Origin: Theobroma cacao
Lineage: Eukaryota > Streptophyta > Magnoliopsida > Malvales > Malvaceae
Direction: 5' to 3'
NCBI RefSeq assembly: GCF_000208745.1
Contig: NC_030858.1
Location: 21,158,572 to 21,222,571, forward strand
DNA length: 64,000 nt
Part shown: positions 1 through 12,700 of the stretch, piece after piece
Layout of the letters: the number at the start of each line of letters is the position of its first letter
How positions within the stretch are numbered: the first letter of the stretch is position 1
Notes under the pieces: generated by a model
Told to the model about the DNA's origin: nothing
Seen by the model: the letters and a program-made list of their open reading frames with translations, nothing else
Database searches by the model: none
Made by a program: the position numbers and the translations under genes

Positions 1-39
1 AGAGAAAGGTAAATTTTGCATTGATGCCTTGTATTTCAC

Positions 40-200
40 TGCAGCGAGAAACTTTCGGGTTTTGAAAGGGTACATTGGTCGAAAACTCGCTGCAGCGAGG
101 ATACATTTTCGCTGCAGCGAGAATGACACTGTAGCTTCCCGTTGCAGCGAAATGCATTCTCGCTGCAGCGAGAAACTTTCTGTTTTCTGGGTTGCAATTT
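40..200. repeat. Palindromic-word cluster 1 in C1
   Basis: Five or six copies of a word close to CTCGCTGCAGCGAGAA lie in about 160 bp, spaced irregularly. The copy at 157-174 is an 18-bp perfect palindrome (TTCTCGCTG followed by its reverse complement). Other copies differ by one or two bases, usually breaking one arm. The flanking text is repeated in cluster 2, so the block as a whole was duplicated within the LTR. Confidence 0.85.
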
Positions 201-484
201 TGCTGCAACTAGTTGATTGGATCATTAAGGGAATTAAAGTCAGCTAAAGGCTCGATAATCAACCGGTTAGTGGATTGCCTATCAAAACTATTTTGGGAAT
301 GTGACTGTTTTGTACAAAGTGTTTGAATGATTTTATACAACTTTTCTTAAAAATGAGTGCCTTGGGAACGAGCTTTTGAGAAATGGTTTATGTTGTGATA
401 TGCAGCTATTATGGATTCCTATACTGCTACATTGTGTTGATATATATGTATGTAGGAATATATTGTTGTGTAATTATATTGACT

Positions 485-660
485 CGGTTATGTGCGAGTA
501 GGAAGTGCACATAGGCCGATGATAAACCGGTTATGTGCGAGTAGGGAGTGCATATAACCAGATGATGACCCAACCATGTATGAGTAGGGAATGCGCATGA
601 GCTGGTGATGATGAGACGGTGTGCATGATGATGATGGGATGGTGTGCATGATGATGATGA
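485..660. repeat. Minisatellite in C1, unit about 43 bp
   Basis: About three diverged units starting near 485, 529 and 573 share the phrase TATGTGCGAGTAGGGAGTGC. They are followed by two copies of a 23-bp unit rich in GATGATGAT (613-660). LTR C3 has the inverted equivalent near 10980-11060, so the array is an old part of the LTR family. Confidence 0.7.
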
Positions 661-854
661 GTATATGTATATATATACATACGTAATTTTGTGTGTTATA
701 GGAAATTTATGAGTAATGGTATATGAGTGTAATGCATACGAAATTTGGTATGTTAAACTTTGAGAAATTATTATGTGTTTCACATTGATTTTGGACATTT
801 CAACAAGGTGGTTTTTCTTTGGGAAGAAGGGCAAATTTTTCATTGGTGCCCTGT

Positions 855-1065
855 TTCTCGCTGTAGCGAGAATCATTTCGCTACAGCGAGAAACTCTAGG
901 GTTTGGAGGGGTAGACTGATCGAAAACTCGCTACAGCGAGAATGACACTGTAGCTTCTCGCTGCAGCAAAATTCATTCTCACTGCAGCCAGAAATTTTCT
1001 GTTTCTGGGTCATAATTTTGCTGCAACGAGATTCAATCTCGCTACAGCGAAAAACTTTTTATTTT
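855..1065. repeat. Palindromic-word cluster 2 in C1
   Basis: This is a second block with seven or more copies of CTCGCTGCAGCGAGAA-like words, many with GTAG or CTAC in the centre. Surrounding sequence (a phrase like GGGTTTGGAGGGGTAGACTG, then GAAAACTCGCTACAGCGAG) parallels 55-100 of cluster 1. The two clusters are therefore diverged copies of one roughly 200-bp segment. LTR C2 lacks almost all of both blocks and keeps only a remnant near 5025-5045. Confidence 0.8.
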
Positions 1066-3095
1066 GTCTCCTATCTTGTCCAATTGCTACCCTATTTTTC
1101 ACTTCTTTGCTACCATATCTAAGCATGGTCTTCCAACATTAAGGACTAAATGAGTTAAGTTTAAAATGAGGAGGTTTAGTGGAAAACCCTCGGCCAGTTG
1201 AGAAACCCTCATTCCGCTAATAATTTAATCCCAACATCACTGCAGCGAAGATTCGTTGTCGTATTTGACTTGCTTGCGTATCATTGAAGCTTTCATTCTT
1301 CAAATGGTTCATTATGTATGGGTTCATGATTTTCAAATGATTAATCATTTAAGAGCTTGATGAGGGGTTTTTAATATGAATGGAACTAAATTGCATTGTT
1401 TTGAAACAAGTGCATCATGATTTTAAATTCTCCCTTGTTGTTGCTTGTTCCCTTCCTTGTTCACTCACTGGGTTTATACTCACCGTTTTCAACTTCATGT
1501 TTTCAGATCACGAGGCAGCCGGTAACTAGGACAAAGTGTCCTTGTAGACTTGTATCCATCTTTTGGTAGGTGTCTCGGCATTCAGTAGTTGTACATTTGT
1601 CCGAGTCCCTCTGCTGGAAGTCAAGTATTCTTTTGTTGTGTATAGACAAACCTAATGTAAATTATTAAGATACATTTTGTAGATAGTGTATATACACTTG
1701 TTTGGTATGCTAGTATGAGTTGGCAAATGTTTGATATTATTTTGATCCTAAGTTATGAAATGTGACTTAGCAGTTTATGATGGAATGATGAACATGTCAG
1801 ATTAATAGGCTTGCTTGGGCTTAGTGGACTACGTCCATTAGGCCCATGCGCCGGTCATGGCCTGGAAATTGGGTTGTGACACTTTAAGTGTTTTGAAATT
1901 GGGAATTTCTTAAACACTAAATTGAAATAAAACAATACCAAATAATTTGAGTCTTGCACTTTAAGTAAATTAATTGATGCTTTTCTCAAAAAACACACAA
2001 GATCACCAAGTAATATTGGGCTTGCATTTATTTCTATACTTTTGATTATGATTATAAAGCATGAGGATGATTATGGACTTAGACCTTAGAAGATTAGGTC
2101 ATGGATGGTTAAATTTATTTCTCTTAGTATTTATTTTAAAATAGGGTTTACACACCCTGCCTTATCTCTATTTTCTCTAGGTTGTAAAATTCTTTTCTCA
2201 CCTAACTCCCTTCGATTGTAACACGAGGTTTCTTGATTAAAAAATGTAATTAGTTACATCAAAGTGTAAAACTAGGGTTAGATAGAAAAATTTTTGTAAT
2301 TTGAAGATGAGATCCAAAGGCGCCTTGGAGATTCAAAGAGATTACAAGCAAAACTTGAAGATGATGTTTGTGTAAATCCCCTAGGAATTTGACCAACTAA
2401 TTTCCTTAGTGGCTCGAGGAAATTAGAATTAGTAAAGTCCATAATCATCCTAGTAGTTGGCATGAGATAGATTTAGTTTTAGTATATATATATGAGATAT
2501 ATGAAATGCGATAAATGCTATGTATGTCAACAATGCCAAATCAATGAGAACTTAATTAATAAAATTCCTCATTAAAATATTGAGTCAAAAAGTTACCTTC
2601 CACCATATAACAAGATAACCAGACTACTTTTAATTGGAAGCTTGTTGAGTCACTCAAGGCCAAACTTTTACACGAGTACGTTTGAGTTATTGGTGGGTCA
2701 TACTCAACTAGTACCATGTTGTTTGGATGTGTCACACATGACCGCATAGTAGTAGAGGCATAGTTAGGAAAGAATATATATGATATACTTAGACAAAGAG
2801 TTATCACTTAACTAATCTAGGAGTTGTATAAGATACAATTGATAAGCTAAGTTATCTACCTAATTAGTTTCATTATGGCTTGTTGAGTCACTCAAGGTCA
2901 TGGTGGGATGAAAAAGGTCCTAGCTCAATAAGAAGTTTAAAGAATAAATTTCTCAAAATAGTAGAGGAGGGCTATTATTTTGATAAAATTTTGAGAATAA
3001 TCATATAAGATTCTAAAACCTTGTCTTTATGATTTTATATTTGTGTTAATTACTAATAATCATATATGATGATTTATATAGGATATAAATCTATC

Positions 3096-3980
3096 ATGGA
3101 GAGTAGTTTGTCACTTAGAAGCATACTTGATGCAAACAAGTTGACAGGCCCAAATTTCATTGACTGGTTTCACAATATCAAAATTTTCTTGAAATAAGAG
3201 AAAAAGGCTTATGTCCTAGATGGTCCTGTTCCCGAGGTATCTAGCGATGATGCTACAAATGAGGAAAAAAAGGCCTATAGAGTTTATATGGATGATCTTG
3301 ATCATGCCACATGTGTGATGTTGGCTAGTATAGCTTCAGATCTTCAAAAGCAACATGAAGCTATGAATGCTCAGGATATTATCTTAAACCTTAGAGAAAT
3401 GTTCGATAAGGAAAGTCACATAGAGAGATTCGACATTTCAAGGGAATTGTTCTAATGTAAGATGTTTGAGGGAAGCCCAGTAAGGCCTCATGTGCTTAAG
3501 ATGATAGGATATATCACTCAACTTCAGCAATTAGGTTGGGTTATGGATCATGATTTGAGAATAGACCTTATACTTTCTTCACTACCAGAGACCTATTCAC
3601 AGTTTGTGAATAACTTCAACATGAATAAGATTGAGGTAACCCTTTCAGGCTTATTGAATATGCTCACACAGGTTGAGAACACCATTACAAAGGAGAAGCC
3701 TTCAGTTCATCTTGTCTCTTCTAAGAAAAATAAAAATAAGAAAAGAAATTTTTCTAAGAAAGATAAAGATGAAAAGGCATCAACTTCAAAAGGTATAAAA
3801 CCTACTGGAGAAGTGAAGAAGGACAAGGACAATGATAAATGCCATTTCTATGGCAAACTAGGGCATTGGAGGCGCAATTGCAAGGATAATCTTGAATCCA
3901 TCAAAGGGAAGAAACAAAAGGAAACTTCCACATCAGGTATGAATCATATGATGATTTATTTTTCATTACTTGGTATATGA
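3096..3980 (+). pseudogene. Copia gag (element A), two in-frame stops, broken zinc knuckle
   Basis: A single frame of 294 codons starts at ATG 3096 (MESSLSLRSILDANKLTGPN). This is the usual N-terminus of plant copia gag, where a small ligand-like leader precedes the UBN2-type capsid region. In-frame TAA codons at 3195-3197 and 3453-3455 interrupt it; both look like CAA/CGA-type changes, because the reading continues in the same frame. Residues about 120-215 hold the gag core (motifs LSSLPETYSQF and LSGLLNMLTQVE), followed by a lysine-rich stretch. The CCHC knuckle at residues 249-262 reads CHFYGKLGHWRRNC, with the second cysteine replaced by tyrosine. No pol follows. It would bind RNA and form particles if intact; here it is dead. 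Confidence 0.85.
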
Positions 3981-4392
3981 TACCTTACTCTTTATTAATG
4001 GTTTTAATATGTATGACATATTGAAGGAACTAATGACAAGGAGCAGTGAAGAATAGGATCATGAAGGAGACAACCTTAGTTGATGGTGATCAAGCTTGTC
4101 GACCTAGATTAGATTGTGGAACAATAAATAATTTTAGAACATTAAATGTTTTCATGGCATGATTGTCAAGATGAGATGTTTTTAGTTTTGGACCTATGGC
4201 TGAATATTTATTTTATGTTTAGGAAACATAGATTTATATTTTACTAGCATGAGATGCTTAGCTTATATATATATATTTATATATTTACACTACATTTCAT
4301 TTTATTTTGGAATTGTTCTAAATTATTTATTCTTAAAGTATAACCTTGCATTTATGATAATCAATACTAAGTCATAATGATAAGATTATTAT
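3981..4392. other. Non-coding part of element A before C2
   Basis: AT-rich sequence after the gag stop, with a short TA run near 4265-4280. I see no coding potential. It continues on the far side of C2 at 6108. Confidence 0.6.
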
Positions 4393-6107
4393 TGTCACGA
4401 CCCAATTTTCGAGCCATGACTGATGCATGGGCCCAATGGATGTAGTCCACTAAGCCCAAGCAAGCCTATTAATCTGACATGTTCATTCCATCATAAACTG
4501 CAAAGTCACATTTCATACTTGAATCAAAATAATATTAAACATTACCATCTCATACTGGCATACCAAACAAGTGTATATACATTGTCTACAACATATATCT
4601 TAATAATTTACATTAGGTTTGTCTATACACAACAAAAAGAGACTCGATGTCCAGTGGAGAAACTCGACGAATGTACAACTATTGAATGCTGAGACACTTA
4701 CCAAAAGATGGATACAAGTCTACAAGGACACCTCGTCCTAGTTACCGGCTGCCTTGTGATCTGAAAACATGAAGTTGAAAACAGTGAGTATAAACCTAGT
4801 GAGTGAATAAGGAAAGGAATAAGCAACAACAAGGGAGAATTTAAAATCATGATGCACTTGTTTCAAAACAATGCAATTTAGTTCCATTCATGTTAAAAAC
4901 CCCTTATCAAGCCCTTAAATGATTAATCATTTGAAAATCATGAATCCATACATAACGAACCATTTGAGGAATGAAAGTTGCAATATTACGCAAGCAAGTC
5001 AAATACGACAACGAACCTTCGCTGCAGCAGAAAAGCATTCTCACTTTGTACAAAACAGTCACATTCCCAAAATAGTTTTGATAGGCAGTCCACTCACCGA
5101 TTGATTGTAGAGCCTTTAGCTGACTTTAATTCCCTTAATGATCCAATTAGGATGATAAGGCTTTGTTAGAACCTAGAATCACATTAGCAGCAGCAATAGG
5201 TCAATTCACATACTATAAACCCTAAAAGCTATCTCTTAGCTAGCTTTCAATTGCCACATTAAATGGCTATCTATGTTCACTATTTTAATCACTATAAAAG
5301 GAATGAACATACTCAACAATAAAACAGCGCATAATCCCAATTACTAGCCATTATTCACAGCTAAAATCAAGCTTAGTTCATCACTCACCTTAAGGTTTTT
5401 TTGTAGTTGAATTCTCTTCCAATAGCTTACAAACAAATGGGGTAATTCTCTTTTTCTCTCTCTAGAATGCCCAACTAGTGAGAGAAAGTATGGAAATAAG
5501 ATTTTTCAAGGGTTTTAAGGAGAGAGAGTGGAAGAATACAAGGGTTATAGTCAAAAGGGCTCAATGGTATGAAAACTAGAGCTAGAGAGAGAAAATTATG
5601 CAAGCTCCATATCAAGCTTCCATGGAGGTTGGAAGCAACGTGAAAGAGAAGAAGGAGGAAGAAGAAGAAGCTGCCGAAAAATGGGAAAAGAAGCTGCTGG
5701 AAGAAAGATATTTATAGCCAATCTTATTCGTTCCCTTGAAATTACCAAATTACCCCTCCACCAATTAACTTACTCTCCTCCAACCCTTTATGAAATCTTT
5801 TTACTCCTTTGACACTGGGACAAGGTCCATAATGGTCTAGACATGCTCGGATTCATGAAAACTTAAAATTTTAACCAAAGGTGAAAAATGACCATTTTGC
5901 CCCTACCGTGAAAATCATCAAAATTTTAGTTTCCTTTCCATTTTACCCCTAATTTCACCATCCATTTATGCCTTAGGCCTACTTAGGCCATAATATTGTT
6001 TAAAAATCTAACTTTTATGGGCTTACTAAGAAAATGACGAAATTACCCCTGATTAGGGATATCGTGTATATTATTAACTACGAGTCTATAAAGTTCAAGG
6101 TCTCACA
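4393..6107 (-). mobile_element. Solo LTR C2 with perfect 5-bp TSD
   Basis: TG...CA termini (TGTCACGACCC at 4393 and AAGGTCTCACA ending at 6107) are flanked by identical ATTAT at 4388-4392 and 6108-6112. This fixes a 1,715-bp element with a clean target-site duplication. There is no primer-binding site, polypurine tract or coding sequence inside, so it is a solo LTR produced by LTR-LTR recombination. By comparison with LTRs of the same type that have a PBS after GGGTCGTGACA, its transcriptional orientation is minus. It lies inverted relative to C1 and inside element A. Confidence 0.9.
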
Positions 6108-7294
6108 ATTATGATATTATTTTTCTTTTGATTATGAATCAAAAAAGGAAATTAATGAGTTGACTTAGACAAATTAAGTCATAACTCAACAAATTCATAA
6201 TAGGATTATGAACATATTTAGTCAAAGAGCATTCTTAATGAAATCTTGGATCTAAATTAAGATTGCTTAGAACTAAATAGCAATTGATTATCATATTGAA
6301 TTCATAAGAGATGAATCACAAAGCATTCCAAACCTAGTTAATTGCATAAACTAACCTTTGAGAGGATTTCATCCCATAACCAATGACATGTAAGTATACA
6401 TAAAAGTTATGGATATAACACCCCAAAGGAAAGTAAATAAGTTTACTTGGCAAGATTTCTATACATGATAGAAATAGTGGGAGCTAATGACACTTTAAAA
6501 GTCAAAGGTTATGAAATTATGAAATCAATAGATAAGATCTATGACAAAAAATGATTTAATGGGATGCATAAAGATGCATAATTCATGAGATGAATCCATT
6601 AAATAAAAACCATTAGTAGGATGCATATTGATGCACTACTCATGTAAGATGAGTCTACTAAATAATCCAATATGAATGATTGGATAATAATCTCTATTCA
6701 ATGTAATAAATTCAAAATAGTTGAATACTTTGAATAAGATAAACATATTTTGTGCACATCATAAGGTTAGTGAGAGTAAGATAAGTTACTCATTAAAAGT
6801 GTATAAGATACATTTACCAGTCTAAGAAAAACAAAATGGGACTAAAGAGTTAGAGCCTAAAAAGGGATTCAACAAAAGAATTTAGGATTACATGTTAAAG
6901 GAGTTTAACATAGAGAGAATTCTAAATGTTAAAAGTGATAGAAAGTCATGATTGAGTAGTTATATTGGATTGGCTCCAAAACAAGAGATAATTGCATGAT
7001 TATATCTATAATCGGATACAAATCTTTTGTTTAGGCTACAAAAGAGGAGATATTTGGATCATTGGTTTAATGAACCAATAAAGGATTCCAAGTTGTTAAA
7101 GTAACAACAAGATCCATAACAATGGAATCAAGGTCTCATTGTGATATAAATTAGTATTTTGATTATGATAATGGAGATTGTCAAACATATAAATTAACAT
7201 ATTCTCAAATATTGCAATTTGAGTTGTCCTAGTAGAGACACAATTGTTAAGTGAAAGAGTTTGATATTGGATACGTTAGCAATTGACTCAAGTG
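6108..7294. other. Non-coding 3' internal region of element A
   Basis: About 1.2 kb between the C2 insertion and the polypurine tract. No frame gives a recognisable pol motif. Short phrases recur (GATGCATAAAGATGCATAA and GATGCATATTGATGCAC near 6560-6640), a weak local duplication. Confidence 0.6.
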
Positions 7295-7306
7295 CAAGTG
7301 GGAGAT
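7295..7306 (+). other. Polypurine tract of element A
   Basis: AAGTGGGAGATT directly precedes the LTR start TGTTGG. AGTGGGAGATTGTTGG is the usual plus-strand priming context of plant copia elements. Confidence 0.75.
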
Positions 7307-9004
7307 TGTTGGTATATGCCCTTAAGAAAATTAGATTGGTCAAGAAATATATATATATATATTGTCATTTAATGCATAATAAATCACATAATTATATGTG
7401 ATAGAGGTTTTCCTTCATGTTAGTGCAATAATAAGGAGTTATTAAGTACTAATTGGATGAAGCCCATGGAACATAAAGGCCTTGCAAGAGAATTGTAAAG
7501 TTGTTACAATTATGAGATCACTATGCATCAAAGCCATGTTCCTAAAATTGTTCCTAGTCATTGTATTGTCAAGACAGGGCATTGACAATGCTCAAATACT
7601 AGTACATGTTAAGCCTCCTTACTTGGGAAGTAAGCAATCGATCTCATAGATTGAAGCATATGGGATACTTGAGGATAACGTGTAAGTGCTTGTTAAAGAA
7701 CAAGTTCACTAAACATGACCCGCTATGAGAACTCCATTTGGTATTTCACTCAAGTGTCTATGGAAAATGTTCTCATGTGATAGTCGTGCAACTAGTCCTT
7801 GGACTTGAGACACCATGTCATCTTGTATGGGGAATGACATACTTTGATTTCACCTTTACAGGTTTGGAAGCAACCAGATGCCTAAATAGGGTGCTTTTGG
7901 GTATGCCATGAAGCATGCGAAGGTGAATGAGTGGTCAAGAGAGGATTCATCACCCTAAGTGATATGAGGGGATGTATCTCACTTGTTATCAATTCTTGAT
8001 TAACTTGTATAAAGTCTTTGGCCAAAGCATGATGAATTTGAGAAAAGTTAGTTTTCTAAATTTATAAGGTTAATCATGAATTATGGAACTAATATGGAAT
8101 GTTATAAGTAGACACTGAGCCATGCTCAATGACATATCCGGGATATTTGATGAAAGGATCGTATTGCACTAAAAGGCTTATCATTGAAGGGCTTTGTCAA
8201 GTTCTTTAATTGACTCTCTAACATTTGGGTGGTCATGATGTATTGCTAGATGCCATTCATGATCTATAAATATAAATTAATTATCAAATTGATATTTGAT
8301 TATGATTTATATTTATTGCCAACATGTTAGAAGCCTAATGGGTCACACACATTAAGTGACATGATTGAGATTAAATAAGGATAATTAATTAAGTTGGACT
8401 TAATTGAAAAAGACCAAAATAAAGTGAGAAATTAATTAAGTTTTCAGAGATTTAATTAAATTAAAATACAACTGTTGTATTTAGGGTTACAAATTAGTTT
8501 GACTATATAAATATATTATATTAGCAAATTAGAACTAGAAGCCTCAAAAAACCACTTCTAAGCTATTTCATAAAATAAGAAAAGAAAAATAGTTTTCTTT
8601 GTCTAACAAAAATAAGATTCAGCAAGAATTTTTGGTCTTTTTATTTTAAAAACAATACTTGCTAGCATAAGTAAAACTCCTACCTTTAAGAAGGTCTTAT
8701 TCAGTCACTGTGTGGATTACTGTTAGAGGCCAAACATTTAGGTGGCTAAAAATTTGACAAATCCTAAAGATGGAAAAGCAAAGATTTAGACTTAATTGAC
8801 TCTTGATTACGATATCCAGAACAAGGTATGTAACTCTTAAATTTTTGAGTGCTCATTATTAATTAAAAGTTACATGAAAAAAAGAAATATTGATCCTATA
8901 GGATTCGATTGTTTCTCTTATTAAATATTATTTTATTTTTCCACTGCATTACTATTTTAATTATTGATTATTTTCATGTTTGAGCATGAGCTCAAATCCC
9001 AACA
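7307..9004 (+). mobile_element. 3' LTR of element A
   Basis: About 1,698 bp from TGTTGGTATATGCCC to CAAATCCCAACA, with TG...CA ends and the polypurine tract immediately upstream. There is a TA microsatellite near 7350-7365. The matching 5' LTR is absent from the window, so neither age nor TSD can be read. It abuts the cut edge of LTR E2 at 9005, consistent with A having inserted into E2. Confidence 0.7.
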
Positions 9005-9461
9005 CATCTATCATATTTTGATGTGATTTTCACCTCTATCTGATCCAAACTGGGCAAAGTGATAAACATAAAGATTGTAGCCCATTCTCTTGTCTTTCCA
9101 ATAAATCAAGAATCACATCAATTGGTCTTTTGTAGCTCAAGTTATCTTTGAATTACTACAGCATGTATGAATAAAGCCTTCACCATACTTGTACTATTTT
9201 ACCTCAAATGCACCTTTCTGATCAAATATCTTGCACAAAACCATGAGAGAAATCAACAATAACTCTTCTTGAAGAAAATTAAAGAAGAATAAAGTAAAAT
9301 TGAACTAAAATAACTTAAATTAACTACTCAACATGTAATCTAACATAAACTATGAAAACACGTAAAATGCTAAAATCTAAATATAAACTAGCTAATTTTG
9401 ATGATCTAGCTAATTAAGCCCCCAAAATGTGCCAAAATAACTCTATATAATAAAGTTATCA
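9005..9461 (-). mobile_element. LTR E2 fragment (start of a minus-strand 3' LTR)
   Basis: Read on the minus strand it begins TGATAACTTTATTATATAG at 9461 and matches the first part of solo LTR E1 (27598 onward). Shared phrases include TGTTGAGTAGTTAATTTAAG. Element A cuts it off at 9005. The preceding minus-strand bases (9475-9462) are TAAGTTTGGGGATG, a polypurine tract, so this is the 3' LTR of the element whose body runs to about 16460. Confidence 0.75.
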
Positions 9462-9475
9462 CATCCCCAAACTTA
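9462..9475 (-). other. Polypurine tract of E2
   Basis: Minus-strand TAAGTTTGGGGATG sits immediately before the TGATAAC LTR start. This AAGTTTGGGG context is typical of plant Ty3/gypsy elements of the Tat/Athila kind. Confidence 0.65.
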
Positions 9476-9780
9476 AGATTTTGCTAGTCCTTGTGCAAAA
9501 CATAAAACAAAATGCAAAGAAAACACTTAACTAGAAATCAATTGCACCATTTCATTGATCACCTTTAATATCCTCAAAAGTTAATCCATATTCATAACTC
9601 TAAGCAACACACAAATATAATTCAAGTTCATGTTTCAATTCAAATGCAAGGTTATCATTAAGTGAATTTTCATGTGTGCTTGTGCTAGCTTTTCACCTAG
9701 AACATTGTACAATCCGGATAAGTTTATATTTATGCAAAATTCAAATTAGTAATTAAATTTCCTAAGTTTGCTTTCCATCC
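9476..9780 (-). other. Non-coding 3' internal part of E2
   Basis: About 300 bp between the polypurine tract and the C3 insertion. No coding potential is seen. It is continuous with 13827 once C3 is removed. Confidence 0.55.
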
Positions 9781-12700
9781 TGTCACGACCCAAATCTCGG
9801 GTCATGATCGACTCTTGGACTCAATGGACATAACCCACTAAGCCTAAGCAAGCCTATCTATGTGACTTCATCATCGATTTCATCCTTCATTCTTACAACC
9901 GTATTTAGTAATTCTTATCAACGAGCACTTCAATACTTTTCTATCGAAACCATATATTCACATTTATGTAATTCAAAATAATGTTATCCGTGCCATCTCG
10001 TACTGGCAACATTAATCAACATAAACATCTATTGCTTAAGACATATATATGTCTTAATAATTTACATCAGGGTGCATATGTTCAACGAAAAGGACTCTAG
10101 ACTTCCAGCAGAGTGACCATAGTGAAAGTGCAGCTACTAAATGCCATTGATACCTACCAAAAGATGGATGTACATGGACACCTCAATCTACGTCTCAACT
10201 GCCTCCTGATATGAAAACATGAATTTGAAAAAGGTGAGTATAAACTTAGTGAGTGAACATAAGAAAGGAACAAGCAATCGATAAGGAGAGCTTGGCAATC
10301 ATGATGCATTTGTCTCAAAAACAATGCAATTGATTTAATTTCTTACTAAAAACCCCTCATTTCAAACTTTGATTAATAACCTCATAGTGTTGCAAAAACC
10401 CATGATCAATCCATGAAGTTAAATGGGTGAAAAATATGTCAAAATCCAGCAAGGTAGCATGCATGACAGCAAGTTTCTCGTTGCAGTGAGAAACAGTCTT
10501 AGTTTGCATATGTTTAAGTGTTTCAAAAATATCTCCACTACAAAAGTCTAATTGACATGATTTTTAGACCATTAGAAAGATAAGAGGCTAGGCTACAACT
10601 TTTATGTCTACACTTTGCCCAATTCTAATTGGAAGGTGGTCAAAATCTTTGTCAAAATGAAAGCACTACACTAGAACCTGAGAGTTTCTCGCTGCAGCAA
10701 GAATCATTTTCACTGCAGCGAGAATCTCCAAAAAATTTCTCGCTGCAGCGAGAATCAGGCTAGTGTAACCCCCCTCCAACCTGAGAGTTTCTCTCTACAA
10801 TGAGAAATAGAGCAATTTTGTTAAAAAGGGTCTTGCTACATCAAAAGCCATTTTCTTGCTGAAATGAAAAGCAATTTAGGAGCAATTAACAATGCTAAAA
10901 TATAACACGATCACAAATATTTTCATAAACTTTCTATGACATATATATATATACATTATCATGCATACCATGCGACCACACTTCGTTCATGTGCACTCCC
11001 TACTCGCACATAGCTGGGTCATCATCAGCTCATGTGCACTCCCATACGCACATAGTTGTATCATCATTATCACACAAAAAGGAACATCTAATGCATAATA
11101 TACATATCAACATAATATAAGAGCACTTGGATTTATTCTTTTACACATTTCACATTTTCACAACACCAAAACATTTTATCAAGGGCTTGTTCCCCGGCAC
11201 ACATTTTTAAAGAAAGGTTGGATAAAATCATTCAAATATTTTATCCAAATACATTTATTGTAAAGCTTGACCTTATAAAATACTTATCATGACATACATG
11301 TGATGAAAGCATGATTGCATGCTAGGAGAGTCCCAAAAAATTTATAAAACTAGGTATTAAACTTAGAGGTACAACAAAGTTGATTTAAACCTCGAACTAG
11401 ATCAAATAGGAATTTTAAGGTCAAATTAAGAGCTTCACAGTCCAAGAATGACTCAAAATGATAATTCAGAGTTTGAGGATCAATTTGGAGTCAGACCAAA
11501 ATTTTCACTATCTAGGGGTAAAATGGTCATTTTGCCACCCGAGGTTAAGATGTGAGTGTTGGATGAAATTTTTGACTAAGATTGATCAAGATTGACTATT
11601 TAGAACATAATTTGAGGTTGAGAAGTGAAAAATTATAATCATGATTTTTTTCGGAGCATAGGGGTAAAATGGTAATTTTGCCACCCCAATGGCAAAACAG
11701 TAATTTTTCACCACCAGGACATTTGTCCATCACATGGTCTTCCCTTATCCTCATTTTGACTGTTGACTAATCATGTGGTGGAGATAAAAGGTTTAAAATT
11801 TTTAAAGTTTTAAAAATGGACCAATAAGAAAATGACAAGTGTCAAGCTTAGGATATTTTATTATTTAACTTAAAAATCAGCATAAATCAGCCCATTATCT
11901 CTCCAAATATTCGGCCAAGCAAGGAAGAGAGGGAAAGAAAGAAAGAACAAACCCTAGGTGAAGAATTTCAAGAGAAAAAGTGTGGAAAATCAAGGAAAAC
12001 AAGTGAAACAGGTAGGATTTTTCAACTTAAGCTTGAAATCTATTTTCCTTAAGCATTTCTCCTTATTTTTCATGCTTAAATTACATGTTTTCATGATGAA
12101 TTCATGACTGGTCAAAATGGGTAAGGAGAGAGAAAGAAGCTGGATCGATTTGATTATAAGATATGTTAGTGTTTTTAGTTAGTTTAGCATATTTAGAAAC
12201 AAAACAACAAGAAAAGAATTCATTTTCTCCAAAAACCATTAATGGCCGAATTTACCATGTGTTGAGTGAGGATGAATTTGATTTTTATTCTAGGAGAATT
12301 GGTTAGAAAATGATGAATTATGGTGTGGAAAAGTTGTAGGAAATATCACGGTGTTAATGCACCATTATTGGCAGAAAATTTTAAGAAGAAAAGTGAAGAT
12401 AGTTTTGCCAAATTTTAGGTTATTTGATTTGAGTTCGGTGAATTAAGATATTGAAAAAGAATTGGAAATATTTGGAGTAATTTTGGATTAAATTGGACGT
12501 GTTAGTAATTCAATCGGGTGATAGGATGAATTAGATATTGGGTTTAGATAGTTACCAGTGCATTTTTGCATTCCATATCATGCATTAGTAGTCTAAATTA
12601 GTTTAATTTCAATTTAGTACTAATGTAGTGAATTTCTCGATTTTGTGCTATGTCAAGGTGGTGAGTCCTCCGATAAAGGCAAGGAAATTGCACCCGAGGA

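Larger units (their letters stand above)
1..1881 (+). mobile_element. LTR C1, gypsy-type, truncated by window edge
   Basis: The 3' end reads GGGTTGTGACA at 1871-1881, the inverse of the TGTCACGACCC start of C2 (4393) and C3 (9781). Bases 1500-1881 are the inverted counterpart of 4393-4760, so this is the same LTR family in the opposite orientation. The left end lies outside the window. No primer-binding site follows 1881, so it is probably a solo LTR or a broken one. It carries two blocks of a palindromic word (TCGCTGCAGCGA) and a 43-bp minisatellite, listed separately. No coding potential is visible; short open frames here are chance. Confidence 0.75.
1882..9004 (+). mobile_element. Copia-type element A, gag only, 5' LTR missing
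   Basis: This element has about 1.2 kb of leader, a copia-type gag (3096-3980), about 1.6 kb of non-coding sequence, a polypurine tract and a 3' LTR (7307-9004). No protease, integrase, reverse transcriptase or RNase H can be read in any frame between gag and the LTR. Solo LTR C2 interrupts it at 4393-6107. The left part, including the 5' LTR and primer-binding site, is not present and ends against LTR C1. The organisation resembles non-autonomous gag-only LTR elements (TR-GAG class), which would depend on a partner's pol. Alternatively it is an internally deleted copia element. Confidence 0.65.

Noticed and set aside
427..876. 149-codon minus-strand open frame rich in His, Tyr and Ser
   Set aside because: It runs across the GATGATGAT minisatellite and TA-rich text of LTR C1, and the equivalent region of C3 has no such frame.
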